A stretch of 64,000 nt of DNA from Halomonas sp. YLGW01 (lineage in GTDB: Bacteria > Pseudomonadota > Gammaproteobacteria > Pseudomonadales > Halomonadaceae), in NCBI RefSeq assembly GCF_014840935.1, contig NZ_CP062005.1:1-64000 (forward strand), read 5' to 3'. Positions 31,703 through 41,425 of this stretch are shown one piece after another; the first letter of the stretch is position 1, and every line of letters starts with the position of its first letter. The notes under the pieces are model-generated. The model was not told where the DNA came from. It was given only the letters and a program-made list of their open reading frames with translations, and did not search any database. Position numbers and translations under genes: made by a program.

Positions 31703-33270
31703 GACAGCTCGGTGAGCACCTGGCCGGTCATCTCCTCGGGGACGGCCTCGCCCATCATGGTCAGCAGGCTCGGTGCCAGGTCGCACAGCCGGCCATCCTC
31801 GCGCAGCCTGGCCTGGCGCTTGGTGACCCAGATCAGCGGCACCTCGCAGGTGGTGTGAGCGGTCTGTGGCGCCCCGGTCTCCGGGTTGACCATCTGCTCG
31901 GCGTTGCCGTGGTCGGCGGTGATCAGGCATTCGCCGCCGACGCGCTCGAGGGCCTCGACCACGCGCCCGACGCAGGCGTCTACCGCCTCGATGGCCTTGA
32001 CCGCGGCATCGAAGTTGCCGGTGTGGCCGACCATGTCGCCGTTGGCGTAGTTGCACACGATCAGGTCATAGGCGCCGCCGTCGATGGCCTCGACCAGCTT
32101 GTCGGTGACCTCGACCGCACTCATCTCGGGCTTCTCGTCGTAGGTCTTGACGTCCTGGGGCGAGGGAATCAGCTCGCGGGTCTCGCCGGCGTAGGGTTCC
32201 TCGCGACCACCGGAGAAGAAGAAGGTCACGTGAGCATATTTTTCGGTCTCGGCGATCCGCAGCTGGGTCATGTCGCGCTTGGCGATTACCTCACCCAGGG
32301 TGTTGGTGAGCTCCGCCGGCGGGAAGGCGGCCGGCGCCGGGATGTCGGCGGCATACTGGGTCAGCATCACCAGGCCGTCGGCGGCAAGCTGGGGCCGCGC
32401 CTGGCGGGTGAAGCCCGCGAAGTCGTCCTCGGCGAAGGCGCGGGTGATCTCCCGGGCGCGGTCGGCGCGGAAGTTCATGAAGATCGCCGCGTCGCCGTCG
32501 ACCATTTTCACCGGCTCGCCCTGGGGGCGGATGCTGGTGGCGGCCACGAACTCGTCGGTCTCGTCGCGCTCGTAGGCGGCGGCCAGGCCCTCGACCGCAT
32601 AGGACGCAACGTGCTCGCCCGCGCCTTCGGTGATCACGCGATAGGCCTTTTCGACCCTATCCCAACGGTTGTCGCGATCCATGGCGTAGTAGCGACCGAC
32701 CAGCGAGGCGACGAAGCCGTTGCCCTCGCCGACCAGCTCGGCGAGCCTGGCGTCGGCGCGCTCGATCGAGGCCTTGGCGCTCTTTGGCGCGGTATCGCGG
32801 CCGTCGAGGAAGGCGTGCAGGTAGATCTGCTTGGCGCCGCGGGCAGCGGCCAGTTCGGCCACGGCCAGGATGTGATCCTCGTGGCTGTGCACGCCGCCGG
32901 GCGACAGCAGCCCCAGCAGGTGCACGGCGCGGCCGGCCTTGACGGCGGCGTCGATCGGCGCGGTCAGGGTGGCGTTATCCTTGAGGGTGTCGTCCTCGAT
33001 GGCCTTGGTGATCCGGGTGAAATCCTGATAGACGATGCGCCCGGCCCCCAGGTTCATGTGGCCGACCTCGGAGTTGCCCATCTGGCCCTCGGGCAGGCCG
33101 ACATACTTGCCGTCGGTATGGATCAGGCTATGCGGATAGTCCCGGCCCAGGCGGTCCATCACCGGGGTATTGGCGGCGGCGATGGCATTCGATTCGAGCG
33201 AATCGCTGTGGCCATAGCCATCGAGGATGATCAGGGCCACCGGACGTGGGCGGGAGTTGGCATCGGACAT
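31699..33270 (-). CDS. gpmI: 2,3-bisphosphoglycerate-independent phosphoglycerate mutase
   Basis: GpmI interconverts 3- and 2-phosphoglycerate using two Mn2+ ions and a phosphoserine. From ATG 33270 it is 523 residues: [20 protein letters not shown] with metal aspartate, catalytic serine in [25 protein letters not shown], and the C-terminal metal motif [11 protein letters not shown]. The frame stays open far upstream to 33945 but this is antisense to the rhodanese gene and was excluded. It overlaps envC by 4 bases. Confidence 0.96.
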   Translation of the reverse strand: MSDANSRPRPVALIILDGYGHSDSLESNAIAAANTPVMDRLGRDYPHSLIHTDGKYVGLPEGQMGNSEVGHMNLGAGRIVYQDFTRITKAIEDDTLKDNATLTAPIDAAVKAGRAVHLLGLLSPGGVHSHEDHILAVAELAAARGAKQIYLHAFLDGRDTAPKSAKASIERADARLAELVGEGNGFVASLVGRYYAMDRDNRWDRVEKAYRVITEGAGEHVASYAVEGLAAAYERDETDEFVAATSIRPQGEPVKMVDGDAAIFMNFRADRAREITRAFAEDDFAGFTRQARPQLAADGLVMLTQYAADIPAPAAFPPAELTNTLGEVIAKRDMTQLRIAETEKYAHVTFFFSGGREEPYAGETRELIPSPQDVKTYDEKPEMSAVEVTDKLVEAIDGGAYDLIVCNYANGDMVGHTGNFDAAVKAIEAVDACVGRVVEALERVGGECLITADHGNAEQMVNPETGAPQTAHTTCEVPLIWVTKRQARLREDGRLCDLAPSLLTMMGEAVPEEMTGQVLTELS

Positions 33271-33495
33271 GAAAAGGCCTCGTTGGTAAACGTCGGAGAA
33301 TCCCCAGCCGGCGGCGCCGGTCCGGGGTCGCGACTCACGGCTCCTTGGGGCATCATATCCTAGGGCGGTGCACAGCGTCAGCCGCCCGGGTGCCAGACGC
33401 GTCAGGACGCCTTGTGTATACTGGGCGCCGCCCCGGCGGCGGGGCATCCAGTGATTCCCCACACCAGTGATTTTTAACGAGAGTGTCCCGGACCC

Positions 33496-33918
33496 ATGAT
33501 CGATCAGTTGTTCGAATTCGTGCAGAACCACCTGCTGCTGACTGGCGCCTTCGTGGTCGTGCTGGCGGCCTGGATCGCCTATGAAACCATGCAGAGCGGT
33601 CGCAGCGGCGTCGATGCCGGCGAGGCCACCCAGCTGATCAATCGCGAGGATGCGGTGGTGCTCGATGTTCGCGATGCCAAGGACTTCAAGGAAGGCCATC
33701 TGGCAGGCGCGCGCAACATCCCCCAGAGCAAACTCGACAACCGCCTCCATGAGCTCGACAAGCTCAAGGACAAGCCGGTGATCGTGGTCTGCAAGCATGG
33801 CCAGGCCTCCGGCGCGGTGCTCGCCAAGCTCGACAAGGCCGGCTTCACCCGGGCGCTCAAGCTCAAGGGCGGCATGGCCCAGTGGCAGGCGGATGGCCTG
33901 CCGATGGTGCGCAAGTAA
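33496..33918 (+). CDS. Membrane-anchored rhodanese-domain protein (YibN-like)
   Basis: A 140-residue protein with one N-terminal membrane span ([19 protein letters not shown]) and a rhodanese domain (LLDVRDxxxFxxGHLxGAxNIP pattern; catalytic cysteine in [17 protein letters not shown]). E. coli YibN has the same layout and also sits by secB and gpmI. The role is unclear; sulfur transfer or a link to membrane protein biogenesis has been proposed for the family. secB begins 60 bases downstream, probably in the same transcript. Confidence 0.88.
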   Translation: MIDQLFEFVQNHLLLTGAFVVVLAAWIAYETMQSGRSGVDAGEATQLINREDAVVLDVRDAKDFKEGHLAGARNIPQSKLDNRLHELDKLKDKPVIVVCKHGQASGAVLAKLDKAGFTRALKLKGGMAQWQADGLPMVRK

Positions 33919-33978
33919 GTCGCTGCGCGCCCCGTCTATAACCACATCTCATCACGCACGCTTCAAGGAACAAAAGCC

Positions 33979-34488
33979 ATGGCGGAAGACAACAATCAAA
34001 CCACCGGTAGTGCCGAAGGTGCCGCTTCCGGCGAGCAACAGGCCCAGCCGCAGTTCGCCCTGCAGCGCATCTACGTCAAGGACATTTCCTTCGAGTCACC
34101 GAACTCTCCGGGGGTGTTCCAGCAGCCGTTCAAGCCCAAGGTCGGCCTCGACCTGAACACCACCAGCAGCCAGGTCGGCGAGGGCCTCTATGAGGTCGTG
34201 ATCAAGGTCACCGCCCAGGTCTCTCACAGCGAGACCGGCACTACCTCGTTTCTCGCCGAGATCGAACAGGCCGGCCTGTTCCGCATCGCCAACATCGAAG
34301 GCGCACAGCTCGAGCACACCCTGGGTGCCTTCTGCCCCAACCTGCTGTTCCCCTATGCCCGCGAGTGCATCGACAGCCTGGTCAACCGCGGTGGCTTCCC
34401 GCCGCTGATGCTGGCGCCGGTCAACTTCGAGGCGATGTACGCCCAGAAGAAGCAGCGCGAGGCTCAGGCCAGCGAGGCCACCCAGTAA
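33979..34488 (+). CDS. secB: Protein-export chaperone SecB
   Basis: SecB is a cytosolic tetrameric chaperone that keeps preproteins unfolded and passes them to SecA. The 169-residue protein has an unstructured N terminus, then [19 protein letters not shown], the acidic SecA-contact region, and [31 protein letters not shown], the family signature. Length is close to the family's 150-170. It follows the rhodanese gene and precedes rsmE. Confidence 0.96.
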   Translation: MAEDNNQTTGSAEGAASGEQQAQPQFALQRIYVKDISFESPNSPGVFQQPFKPKVGLDLNTTSSQVGEGLYEVVIKVTAQVSHSETGTTSFLAEIEQAGLFRIANIEGAQLEHTLGAFCPNLLFPYARECIDSLVNRGGFPPLMLAPVNFEAMYAQKKQREAQASEATQ

Positions 34489-34515
34489 GATGCGCCTGAT
34501 TGCCGGAGAGCGGCC

Positions 34516-35247
34516 GTGAGCGGCCCGCGCATCCATGTCGCCGCCGACCTCACCGTCGGCGGTGAGCTCGTGCTGCCCGAGGGCCCGGCGCGTCACGTGG
34601 CGCTGGTGCTGCGCCTCAAGGAAGGCGCGGCGCTGACGCTGTTCGACGGGGCGGGCCTCGAGGCCGCCGCGGTGCTCGCGGAGGTCACCCGCAAGCGGGT
34701 GGTGGCGCGTCTCGAGTCGGTGACCCCGGGACGCGGCGAGTCGCCCCTCGGCGTGCATCTCGGTCAGGCGATCTCCAAGGGGGATCGCATGGACTACGCC
34801 ATCCAGAAGGCGGTGGAGCTCGGTGTGGCGGCGATCACGCCGCTCTACACCGAGCACGGCGACGTGCGCCTGAAGGGCGACCGCGCGGCCAAGAAGCTGG
34901 CCCACTGGCAGGCGGTGGCCGCCAGCGCCTGCGAGCAGTGCGGCCGCGCCACTCTGCCGCCGGTGCATGCGCCGATGTCGCTGACCGACTGGCTGTCGGC
35001 GCGCGACGAGCCGCTGCGCCTGGTGCTGCATCCGGCCACCGAGGGCGTCTTTGCGCCCGGTGAGGCCACGGCGCCCGAGCGGGCCAGCCTGCTGATCGGC
35101 CCCGAGGGCGGGCTCTCGCCCCGCGAGGTCGAGCGTGCCCTGGCCGACGGCTTCGCCCCGCTGACCCTTGGCCCGCGCATCCTGCGCACCGAGACCGCCC
35201 CCGTGGTGGCGCTCACGCTGCTGCAGCACCACTTCGGCGATCTCTAG
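34516..35247 (+). CDS. rsmE: 16S rRNA (uracil-1498-N3)-methyltransferase
   Basis: RsmE methylates U1498 of 16S rRNA using SAM. The 243-residue protein has an N-terminal PUA-like domain (HVALVLRLKEGAALTLFDG) and a SPOUT domain with the knot-forming LLIGPEGGLSPREVERAL and LGPRILRTETAPVVAL. It starts with GTG at 34516, preceded by ggagag. Length is normal. Confidence 0.95.
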   Translation: MSGPRIHVAADLTVGGELVLPEGPARHVALVLRLKEGAALTLFDGAGLEAAAVLAEVTRKRVVARLESVTPGRGESPLGVHLGQAISKGDRMDYAIQKAVELGVAAITPLYTEHGDVRLKGDRAAKKLAHWQAVAASACEQCGRATLPPVHAPMSLTDWLSARDEPLRLVLHPATEGVFAPGEATAPERASLLIGPEGGLSPREVERALADGFAPLTLGPRILRTETAPVVALTLLQHHFGDL

Positions 35248-35346
35248 CCCACAGCGTTATCCGGCGCGCTATCCTCCTTGTGCGCCTTTCCGTCTTGTCG
35301 GCTCCGTTCATCATCGCCTCTCATCGTTATTTCTCAGGATATGCCC

Positions 35347-36120
35347 ATGACCCGGTCTTCCCAGGATCGCCCCGCCGCCCGTGGCGCTCGTGCCGCCCAC
35401 CCTGCTGCCTCTACCCCCGCGGCCTCCGCGCCGTTGGCCGAGGTCGGTCAGGTGGCCTATCTGGAGGTGGTGGCGGTCAACAACACCGGCGCCTTCCTCG
35501 GCTGGGGACGGCCCAAGGACCTGCTGCTGCCCTTCAACGAGCAGCCCTATCGTCCCGCGGTGGGCAAGCGGGTGCTGGTAATCATCTTCGAGGACGATCA
35601 GGGGCGCCCCACCGCCTCGATGCGCCTGGATGACTTCCTTCACGATAGCGTCGACGACGCCCTGCGCGAGGGCGGCCTCGACGAGGCGGCGGCCGGCGCC
35701 CTGGCGCCCGGCCGGGCGGTGACGCTGGTGATCGGCGATCGCACCGATCTGGGGCTCAAGGCGGTGGTCGAGGACCGGGTCTGGGGGCTTCTCTATCATG
35801 ACGAGCTGCCGCGCCAGGTGCGCCGCGGCGAGCGCCTGACCGGTTACGTGAAGCACCGGCGCGAGGATGGCCGGCTCGATCTGTCGCTGATGCCGGCGGG
35901 CGGCGCCAAGCGTGACCTGGCCACCGACAAGGTGCTGGCGGCCCTCGAGGAGGCCGGCGGCTTCCTGCCGCTGACCGACAAGAGCCCGGCGCCTGAGGTC
36001 AAGGCGCGACTGGGCGTCAGCAAGAACGCCTTCAAGCAGGCCATCGGCGGCCTTTACAAGGCACGCCAGATCACCCTCGAGGCCGACGGCATCCGCCGGC
36101 GCGAGAGCGACCAGGACTGA
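35347..36120 (+). CDS. S1-domain RNA-binding protein, CvfB-like
   Basis: A 257-residue protein of the CvfB/YitL group: three S1-like OB regions (VGQVAYLEVVAVNNTGAFLG; VTLVIGDRTDLGLKAVVEDR; LTGYVKHRREDGRLDLSLMP) and a C-terminal winged helix (KARLGVSKNAFKQAIGGLYK). An Ala/Pro-rich N-terminal extension of about 30 residues is not part of the family core. ATG 35347 was chosen over ATG 35341 because AGGA ends at 35339, giving better spacing. It binds RNA by family inference; its target is unknown. Confidence 0.85.
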   Translation: MTRSSQDRPAARGARAAHPAASTPAASAPLAEVGQVAYLEVVAVNNTGAFLGWGRPKDLLLPFNEQPYRPAVGKRVLVIIFEDDQGRPTASMRLDDFLHDSVDDALREGGLDEAAAGALAPGRAVTLVIGDRTDLGLKAVVEDRVWGLLYHDELPRQVRRGERLTGYVKHRREDGRLDLSLMPAGGAKRDLATDKVLAALEEAGGFLPLTDKSPAPEVKARLGVSKNAFKQAIGGLYKARQITLEADGIRRRESDQD

Positions 36121-36231
36121 CGCCGGGGCCTGGTTTGTCGGCGTCGTCGGCCTTGGTGCTGGCCGCGCTGCTGCGGCATACTGCGTTCATCATGCCCGTC
36201 GCGGCACACCCCCTAGCCGAGAGCCGTCTTG

Positions 36232-37263
36232 ATGAGCGAGCCGAAGAACGAGTCGATGAACGAACCGATTGATAACCCCGGGAGCGCATCACGGGGCGAG
36301 CGCGCCCTGAAGATCGGGGTGGTGATGGACCCCATCGCCGACATCACCTACAAGAAGGACACCACCCTGGCCATGCTGTGGGCCGCCACTGCCCGCGGCG
36401 CCTCGCTCTACTACATGGAGCAGGAGGATCTCTTCCTGCGCGACGGCCGTGCCCATGCGCGGCTGCGCGATCTCGAGGTCTTCAAGGACCCCGAGGACTG
36501 GTATCGCCTCGGCGAGCCGGCGGCCACGCCGCTGGCCGAGCTCGACGTGATCCTGATGCGCAAGGACCCGCCGGTGGACGGCAATTTCCTCAATGCCGTA
36601 CACCTGCTGGGCTTCGCCGAGCGTGAGGGCGTGCTGGTGGTCAATCCGACCCGGGCGCTGCTCGAGTGCAACGAGAAGCTCTTCGCCCAGCAGTTTCCGC
36701 AGTGTTGCACGCCGACCCTGGTCTCCTGCAGCGAGCCGGTGCTGCGCGCCTTCCAGGCCGAGCATGGCGACGTCATCTTCAAGCCGCTGGATGGCATGGG
36801 GGGCAGCGGCATCTTTCACGTGCGCCCGGACGGGAGCAACATCGGCGCCATCATCGAGACCCTCACCGACCGGGGGCATCGCCAGATCATGGCGCAGCGC
36901 TACCTCCCCGAGATCAAGGACGGCGACACCCGCATCCTGCTGGTCGACGGCGAGCCGATTCCCTATGGCCTGGCCCGGGTACCGATGGCCGGCGAGACCC
37001 GTGGCAACCTGGCCGCCGGCGGGCGCGGCGTCAGCCGCGAGCTGACCGAGCGCGATCACTGGCTGATCGAACAGGTCAAGCCGATGATTCAGGAGAAGGG
37101 CCTGTTGTTCGTCGGCCTCGACGTGATCGGCGATTACATCACCGAGATCAACGTCACGAGCCCCACCTGCGTGCGCGAGATCGACGACCAGTGCGGCACC
37201 GACATCGCCGGCACCCTGATGGACGCCATCGAGCGCCGCCTCGCCGCCCGGCGGGCCGGCTAG
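36232..37263 (+). CDS. gshB: Glutathione synthetase
   Basis: GshB joins gamma-glutamylcysteine and glycine using ATP. The 343-residue ATP-grasp enzyme has LKIGVVMDPIADITYKKD, LDVILMRKDPPVD, KPLDGMGGSGIFHV, GGETRGNLAAGGRG-type loop (AGETRGNLAAGGRGVSRELT) and EINVTSPTCVREID. It carries a 28-residue polar N-terminal extension over the E. coli protein. The start could be TTG 36229, ATG 36232 or a later ATG. It heads the gshB-tonB-yqgE-ruvX run. Confidence 0.95.
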   Translation: MSEPKNESMNEPIDNPGSASRGERALKIGVVMDPIADITYKKDTTLAMLWAATARGASLYYMEQEDLFLRDGRAHARLRDLEVFKDPEDWYRLGEPAATPLAELDVILMRKDPPVDGNFLNAVHLLGFAEREGVLVVNPTRALLECNEKLFAQQFPQCCTPTLVSCSEPVLRAFQAEHGDVIFKPLDGMGGSGIFHVRPDGSNIGAIIETLTDRGHRQIMAQRYLPEIKDGDTRILLVDGEPIPYGLARVPMAGETRGNLAAGGRGVSRELTERDHWLIEQVKPMIQEKGLLFVGLDVIGDYITEINVTSPTCVREIDDQCGTDIAGTLMDAIERRLAARRAG

Positions 37264-37272
37264 GTCCTCGCC

Positions 37273-38148
37273 ATGGCCAGCCTCGGCGATATCGTTGGCC
37301 CGCGCCCCGGCGTCGGGGCCTTCGATGTCCAGGTCCATGCCCCGGTCACCCGGGGCTATCGCCGTGCCCTAGCCTTAGCGCTGGCGGTCGGCCTGCACCT
37401 GATCCTCCTGGGGCTGGGGGCGTGGGTCTCGCTGCCCATGCCGTCCACGCCATCTACGCCGGAGCCGCCCAGCCTCGACGTGGTGCTGGTCAGCCGCCCA
37501 GCCGCGGAGCCCGAGCGGGCTCTTGCCATCGCCGAGGCGGCCCAGCAGGCCGCCCGGGTCGAGGCGCCGCCAGCGCCCGATGCCGCACCTCCTTCCGAAG
37601 CGACACCCGAGCCTGCAGAGCGCACCACCGAGCAGGCCGCCGCGCCCTCTCCTGAACCCGTCGCTGAGCCTGAGCCTGCGCTCGAGCCATCATCGGACCC
37701 TGAGCCTGCGCCCGAGGCGCCGGCGCTGTCCGGCCGCGAGCTGGCCGCCAGCGCCACCGCCTCGTTGCGCGAGCGGGACTTCGCCATGAACGAGCCTGCC
37801 GCCGAGCTTGCCGACCGGTCGCAGCAAGCCGCCCGGCAAGCCGCCGAGGCCCGCTACGTGGACGCCTGGACGCGGCGGGTGCAGGACTTCGGCAACCGCT
37901 TCTACCCCGCGCCGCCGGACCTGGATGGCCAGCTGAAGCTTCGCGTGGTGATCGACCATCAGGGGAAGCTCCTGCAGGTAGAGGTGGTACAATCGTCCGG
38001 ACACCCCGAACTCGACCAGGCGGCGCTGAATACCATCCGTGGCGCAGCCCCCTACCGGCCCTTCGATCAAGGCATGGCCGGGCTCGACCGCCTGTCCATC
38101 AGTCGCGTCTGGCGATTCGGCACCGGCAACGATTTCGGCGTGCGCTGA
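37273..38148 (+). CDS. TonB-family energy transducer
   Basis: A 291-residue TonB-type protein. It has a single N-terminal membrane helix (ALALALAVGLHLILLGLGAW), a Pro/Glu/Ala-rich periplasmic spacer (about 65-165), a helical stretch and a C-terminal TonB domain (LRVVIDHQGKLLQVEVVQSS; ALNTIRGAAPYRPF; ISRVWRF). It energises outer-membrane transporters together with ExbB/ExbD, which are not in the window. Its place between gshB and yqgE matches the Pseudomonas-type order. Confidence 0.9.
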   Translation: MASLGDIVGPRPGVGAFDVQVHAPVTRGYRRALALALAVGLHLILLGLGAWVSLPMPSTPSTPEPPSLDVVLVSRPAAEPERALAIAEAAQQAARVEAPPAPDAAPPSEATPEPAERTTEQAAAPSPEPVAEPEPALEPSSDPEPAPEAPALSGRELAASATASLRERDFAMNEPAAELADRSQQAARQAAEARYVDAWTRRVQDFGNRFYPAPPDLDGQLKLRVVIDHQGKLLQVEVVQSSGHPELDQAALNTIRGAAPYRPFDQGMAGLDRLSISRVWRFGTGNDFGVR

Positions 38149-38162
38149 CGCCCGGGAGGCCC

Positions 38163-38720
38163 ATGCAAAGCTTGAAGCACCATTTTCTGCTGGCGATGCC
38201 CCATCTCGAAGATCCCAACTTCGCGGGCAGCCTGAGCTACCTGTGTGATCACGACGACAACGGCACCATGGGCGTGATCGTCAATCATCCCCTGGACATG
38301 AGCCTCGACGCCCTCTTCGAGCAGCTGGATCTGGATGCCAGCGAGAGCCTGCACCGCAATGCCCCGGTCTACTACGGCGGCCCGGTCCACCAGGATCGTG
38401 GCTTCATCCTGCACAGGGGCTCCTCAAAGCCCTGGGACTCGAGCATCCAGGTCGACCACGACGTCGCCCTCACCACCTCGATGGACATGCTCAAGGCACT
38501 CGCCGAGGGCCGTGGCCCCGACGACTTCCTGCTCTGCCTGGGCTGCAGCGGCTGGGAGGCCGGCCAGCTCGAGGACGAGCTGAAGGACAATGCCTGGCTG
38601 ACCGTCGAGGGCGATAGCCGCATTCTCTTCGAGACGCCGTCGGAGCAGCGCCTGCATGCCGCCGCCGGCATCCTCGGCATCGACCTGAACCTGATGAGCC
38701 GCGAGGCGGGGCACTCCTGA
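38163..38720 (+). CDS. yqgE: YqgE/AlgH family protein
   Basis: A 185-residue YqgE/AlgH protein: LKHHFLLAMPHLEDPNFAGS, YLCDHDDNGTMGVIVNHPL, YYGGPVHQDRGFILH and LCLGCSGWEAGQLEDEL are the family's conserved blocks. AlgH affects alginate regulation in Pseudomonas, but the biochemical role is not established. It shares TGATG with ruvX, so the two are coupled. Confidence 0.93.
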   Translation: MQSLKHHFLLAMPHLEDPNFAGSLSYLCDHDDNGTMGVIVNHPLDMSLDALFEQLDLDASESLHRNAPVYYGGPVHQDRGFILHRGSSKPWDSSIQVDHDVALTTSMDMLKALAEGRGPDDFLLCLGCSGWEAGQLEDELKDNAWLTVEGDSRILFETPSEQRLHAAAGILGIDLNLMSREAGHS

Positions 38721-39175
38721 TGGCCAACCCAGGCGAGCGGCTGATCCTGGCCTTCGACTTCGGCACCCGGCGCATCGGCGTGGCGGTGGGCAACGAGATG
38801 CTCCGGCGCGCCACCGCCCTGGAGCCGCTGCCGGCCCGGGACGGCATCCCCGACTGGGCGCAGGTCACGCGCTTGATCGAGGAGTGGCGCCCGGATCTGT
38901 TCGTGGTCGGCCTGCCGATCAACATGGACGACAGCGAGTCCGAGATGAGCACCCGCGCCCGCAAGTTCGGCAACCGGCTCTACGGGCGCTACGGCAAGCC
39001 CTGCGAGATGGTCGACGAGCGAGGCTCCACCCGCGAGGCCAAGACCCTGGCCCGGGAGGCCGGCCATCGCGGCAACTACCGCGAGGACAGCGTCGATGGC
39101 CTCGCCGCCGCGCTGATTCTCGAGGGCTGGTTCGCCCACGGCGAAGGCCTGCCCGGCGGGCGCACGACCGGCTGA
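38720..39175 (+). CDS. ruvX: Holliday junction resolvase RuvX/YqgF
   Basis: RuvX (YqgF) is an RNase H-fold nuclease involved in pre-16S rRNA 5' processing and reported as a Holliday-junction resolvase. The 151-residue protein has the first catalytic aspartate in LAFDFGTRRIGVAVG, VVGLPINMDDSES, DERGSTREAK and the last aspartate in DSVDGLAAALILE. It ends the gshB-tonB-yqgE-ruvX run, after which the accessory signalling region begins. Confidence 0.95.
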   Translation: MANPGERLILAFDFGTRRIGVAVGNEMLRRATALEPLPARDGIPDWAQVTRLIEEWRPDLFVVGLPINMDDSESEMSTRARKFGNRLYGRYGKPCEMVDERGSTREAKTLAREAGHRGNYREDSVDGLAAALILEGWFAHGEGLPGGRTTG

Positions 39176-39578
39176 GGCGGGGCGTTATTCCAAGAGTCAG
39201 ACTCGGTTGCCGTTAGCCGAAGATATTCACCCCCTTGATATTCAAAGAACTGACCCGCGGACTTAGCTTTTGTAGCCGGAGACTGCCCGGGGGTGAGTTG
39301 AAAGAAGGTCGTACCATCGCCATCTCTAGCCTGGTTCCCGGAACCCGTCTTGGCATCACGCCAGAGATTCAGCATGCCTGCGCGGCCAGGAGGGGGAGGA
39401 AAATCAGGCTCACTGGCAGGCCAACATCGCCTCATCCATTGCGAGGCCACCCGAGAATGGGCATTTCCTGCCGGAGATATGACGCTGATAAGTAGAAAAC
39501 ATGTGATCTGATACAATGTATAAAATTTATATGTATTTGATTTTTAAATAAAAGTCACCGGATTGGCAGGTGTCTCGA
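39176..39578. other. Gene-poor 403-base boundary with a possible transposase tail
   Basis: There is no convincing full gene here. On the minus strand a frame is open from 39368 to a TAA at 39213 and ends SPRVSSLNIKGVNIFG; from memory this ending resembles tails of IS200/RAYT-type proteins, so it may be a remnant. The right part (about 39480-39560) is strikingly AT-rich for this genome. It holds an extended -10 element, TGATACAAT (39509-39517), suitable for the PilZ gene downstream. Confidence 0.4.
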
Positions 39579-41312
39579 ATGGCCGTCTCCCCTCTCTCCA
39601 AAAACCCCTCAGCGAACGTGATTCGCTCACTGCTCCAGCACACTCATGAATTATCGGTGTATGCCAAAGACATGGCCTATCCCTTGAAGGCGGAGGTCGC
39701 CGATCTGGACCTGACCGCCGGGCGTATGGTGCTGGAGTTGGAGTATGCCGGCCCAGATATTGAGCAGTATCTGGGCGGCGGCGGCCTGAGCTTCGACTTG
39801 GAAGCGCTGAAGGGATCTCAGGCCATCGAGCATGAGACTTACAGTCTCAGCAACGTCGCCGCCAAGCTGCTCAAGACCGACAGTACGCTGTATCGCCTAG
39901 AGTGCCAGCTACCAGAATCGGTCTTCGTGAAGGAGAACCGGGGGGTGGTTCGCATTCCCTTCATCCTCGGCATGCAGGCCCGTATCAACCTCGAAGTTTA
40001 CCGGCATAAACTCAGCGTGCCGGGCAAGCTACGCAACCTTTCCGCGGGCGGCTGCATGTTCGAGATCGACCTTGCGGATAGCGTCGCGATCGGCGTGGAT
40101 CAGAACATTCCCGGGGTGACGCTGAAGTTTCCCAACGGCGATAGCTTCTTCGCAGAAGGTAAGGTTCGTCATATCCGTCCCTTCGGCCAGCATGGCTATG
40201 CGGCCGTGGGCCTCCAGTTCACCAACCTGTCGACGTCCCAGACAGAGGTCCTGTTACGGTACGTGAATGACTCAGAGCGAGAAGCCGCTTTCCGTACCGG
40301 ATCTAACGACAAGCTGACCGATCACGTGCCTCTGTTTATCCCTGGCGCCAAGGAGAAGAAGATTCAGCAGCGAGAAGCCCAGGAACGCGATAAGCGCGGC
40401 CGCCAGTCACCTATGGAACGCGGTGTGCTGGAAGTGGCCCATCAGCTCCAGGTGGGGCTGATGTACATGAAGACTCGCAACCTGTTTCCCGATGAGATTT
40501 TCTACGATTGCGCCGACACCCTGCGTTACCTCGTGGAGCAGGACCGCAAGGCGTTCCTATATGCCCTGGCGTTTCTTCGTGACGAGCCGGATTGGGTCAG
40601 ACATGCCGTACAGGTTGCCGGCCAGTTAGTTGACCTCATGATGATTCGTGACCCGCACGATCCCCAGGTGCGTGAGGCCGTGCTGGGCACCTTGCTACAT
40701 ACCATGGGCAAGCCCATGCTGATCAGCGCGGAGCTACCGTCTCTCAAGGCCAATATGAAGCCGGAGCAGAAGGTAATCCTAAAGAGCCATGTGGCAGTGC
40801 TTCTCGACAAATTACGTGAGATAGGCTGGGAACCCAGTGCTACCTGCCGCGATGTGATCGAACAGGCCAACGAACGCCTGGATGGCTCCGGCTACCCAGC
40901 GGGCAAGCACGGTAAGCAGCTCTCGGAGCTGATTCGGTTGGTCAGTGTCATCAAGGCGATCAATAAGCTGCAGCATGGGCGTAACGGCGTACCGCCGCAC
41001 TCACCGCTTGACGCCTACCGCAGGATCCATGCGGCGAACACGGCTTATGACAAGACGGTGCTCGTGGAGTACATCCAGGTGTATGGCCTCTACCCGATCG
41101 GTAGCCTGGCGAAATTCTCTGGCGGTTTCCTTGCCTGGATCATGGATACCGACGGCAAGGGAACGCCAAGCAAGATCCACGTCGTCAAGAACCTTCGCTT
41201 CCCGGATACCAACAATAGCAGTGTGATCACCAAGAGCGACTTCTCACAGATCGGCAAACTCGAGGGCATCGTCAGCCCCTCAGTGTATGGGGTGAAGGTC
41301 AGTAAGGTGTAG
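39579..41312 (+). CDS. YcgR/PilZ protein fused to a degenerate HD-GYP domain
   Basis: A 577-residue cyclic-di-GMP signalling protein. The N-terminal part (about 25-110) looks like a YcgR-type domain. A PilZ domain follows with both c-di-GMP binding motifs: RGVVR at 121-125 and NLSAGG at 153-158. The C-terminal half resembles HD-GYP but the metal HD pair is H374-T375 (LLHTMGKP) and later ligands are missing, while LDGSGYP (434-440) remains. It is therefore probably a c-di-GMP receptor without phosphodiesterase activity. ATG 39579 fits aggc/gcagg spacing better than GTG 39570. No membrane segment. Confidence 0.85.
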   Translation: MAVSPLSKNPSANVIRSLLQHTHELSVYAKDMAYPLKAEVADLDLTAGRMVLELEYAGPDIEQYLGGGGLSFDLEALKGSQAIEHETYSLSNVAAKLLKTDSTLYRLECQLPESVFVKENRGVVRIPFILGMQARINLEVYRHKLSVPGKLRNLSAGGCMFEIDLADSVAIGVDQNIPGVTLKFPNGDSFFAEGKVRHIRPFGQHGYAAVGLQFTNLSTSQTEVLLRYVNDSEREAAFRTGSNDKLTDHVPLFIPGAKEKKIQQREAQERDKRGRQSPMERGVLEVAHQLQVGLMYMKTRNLFPDEIFYDCADTLRYLVEQDRKAFLYALAFLRDEPDWVRHAVQVAGQLVDLMMIRDPHDPQVREAVLGTLLHTMGKPMLISAELPSLKANMKPEQKVILKSHVAVLLDKLREIGWEPSATCRDVIEQANERLDGSGYPAGKHGKQLSELIRLVSVIKAINKLQHGRNGVPPHSPLDAYRRIHAANTAYDKTVLVEYIQVYGLYPIGSLAKFSGGFLAWIMDTDGKGTPSKIHVVKNLRFPDTNNSSVITKSDFSQIGKLEGIVSPSVYGVKVSKV

Positions 41313-41365
41313 AAAGTCCGATAAGGCATTTGGATGCCTCCCCGGCCAGCGCCCCTATCACCGAC

Positions 41366-41400
41366 ACGAAACGGCCCGCTCAGTGAGCGGGCCGTTTCGT
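41366..41400. terminator. Terminator hairpin, left copy (after PilZ gene)
   Basis: ACGAAACGGCCCGCT (41366-41380) pairs with AGCGGGCCGTTTCGT (41386-41400) around CAGTG. The core is identical to the hairpin next to the intact pyrB at 50561-50587. It can terminate the PilZ gene and marks the left edge of the duplicated segment. Confidence 0.85.
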
Positions 41401-41425
41401 ATTTAGGCGTTGCGTAAGGCTGGGT

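Noticed and set aside
33271-33945. N-terminal extension of gpmI
   Set aside because: It is antisense to the rhodanese gene and unlike GpmI; ATG 33270 matches the family start.
39076-39516. 146-codon minus-strand frame across the ruvX 3' end
   Set aside because: It runs antisense into ruvX and has no family match; a different short frame in the same region ends with the transposase-like tail.
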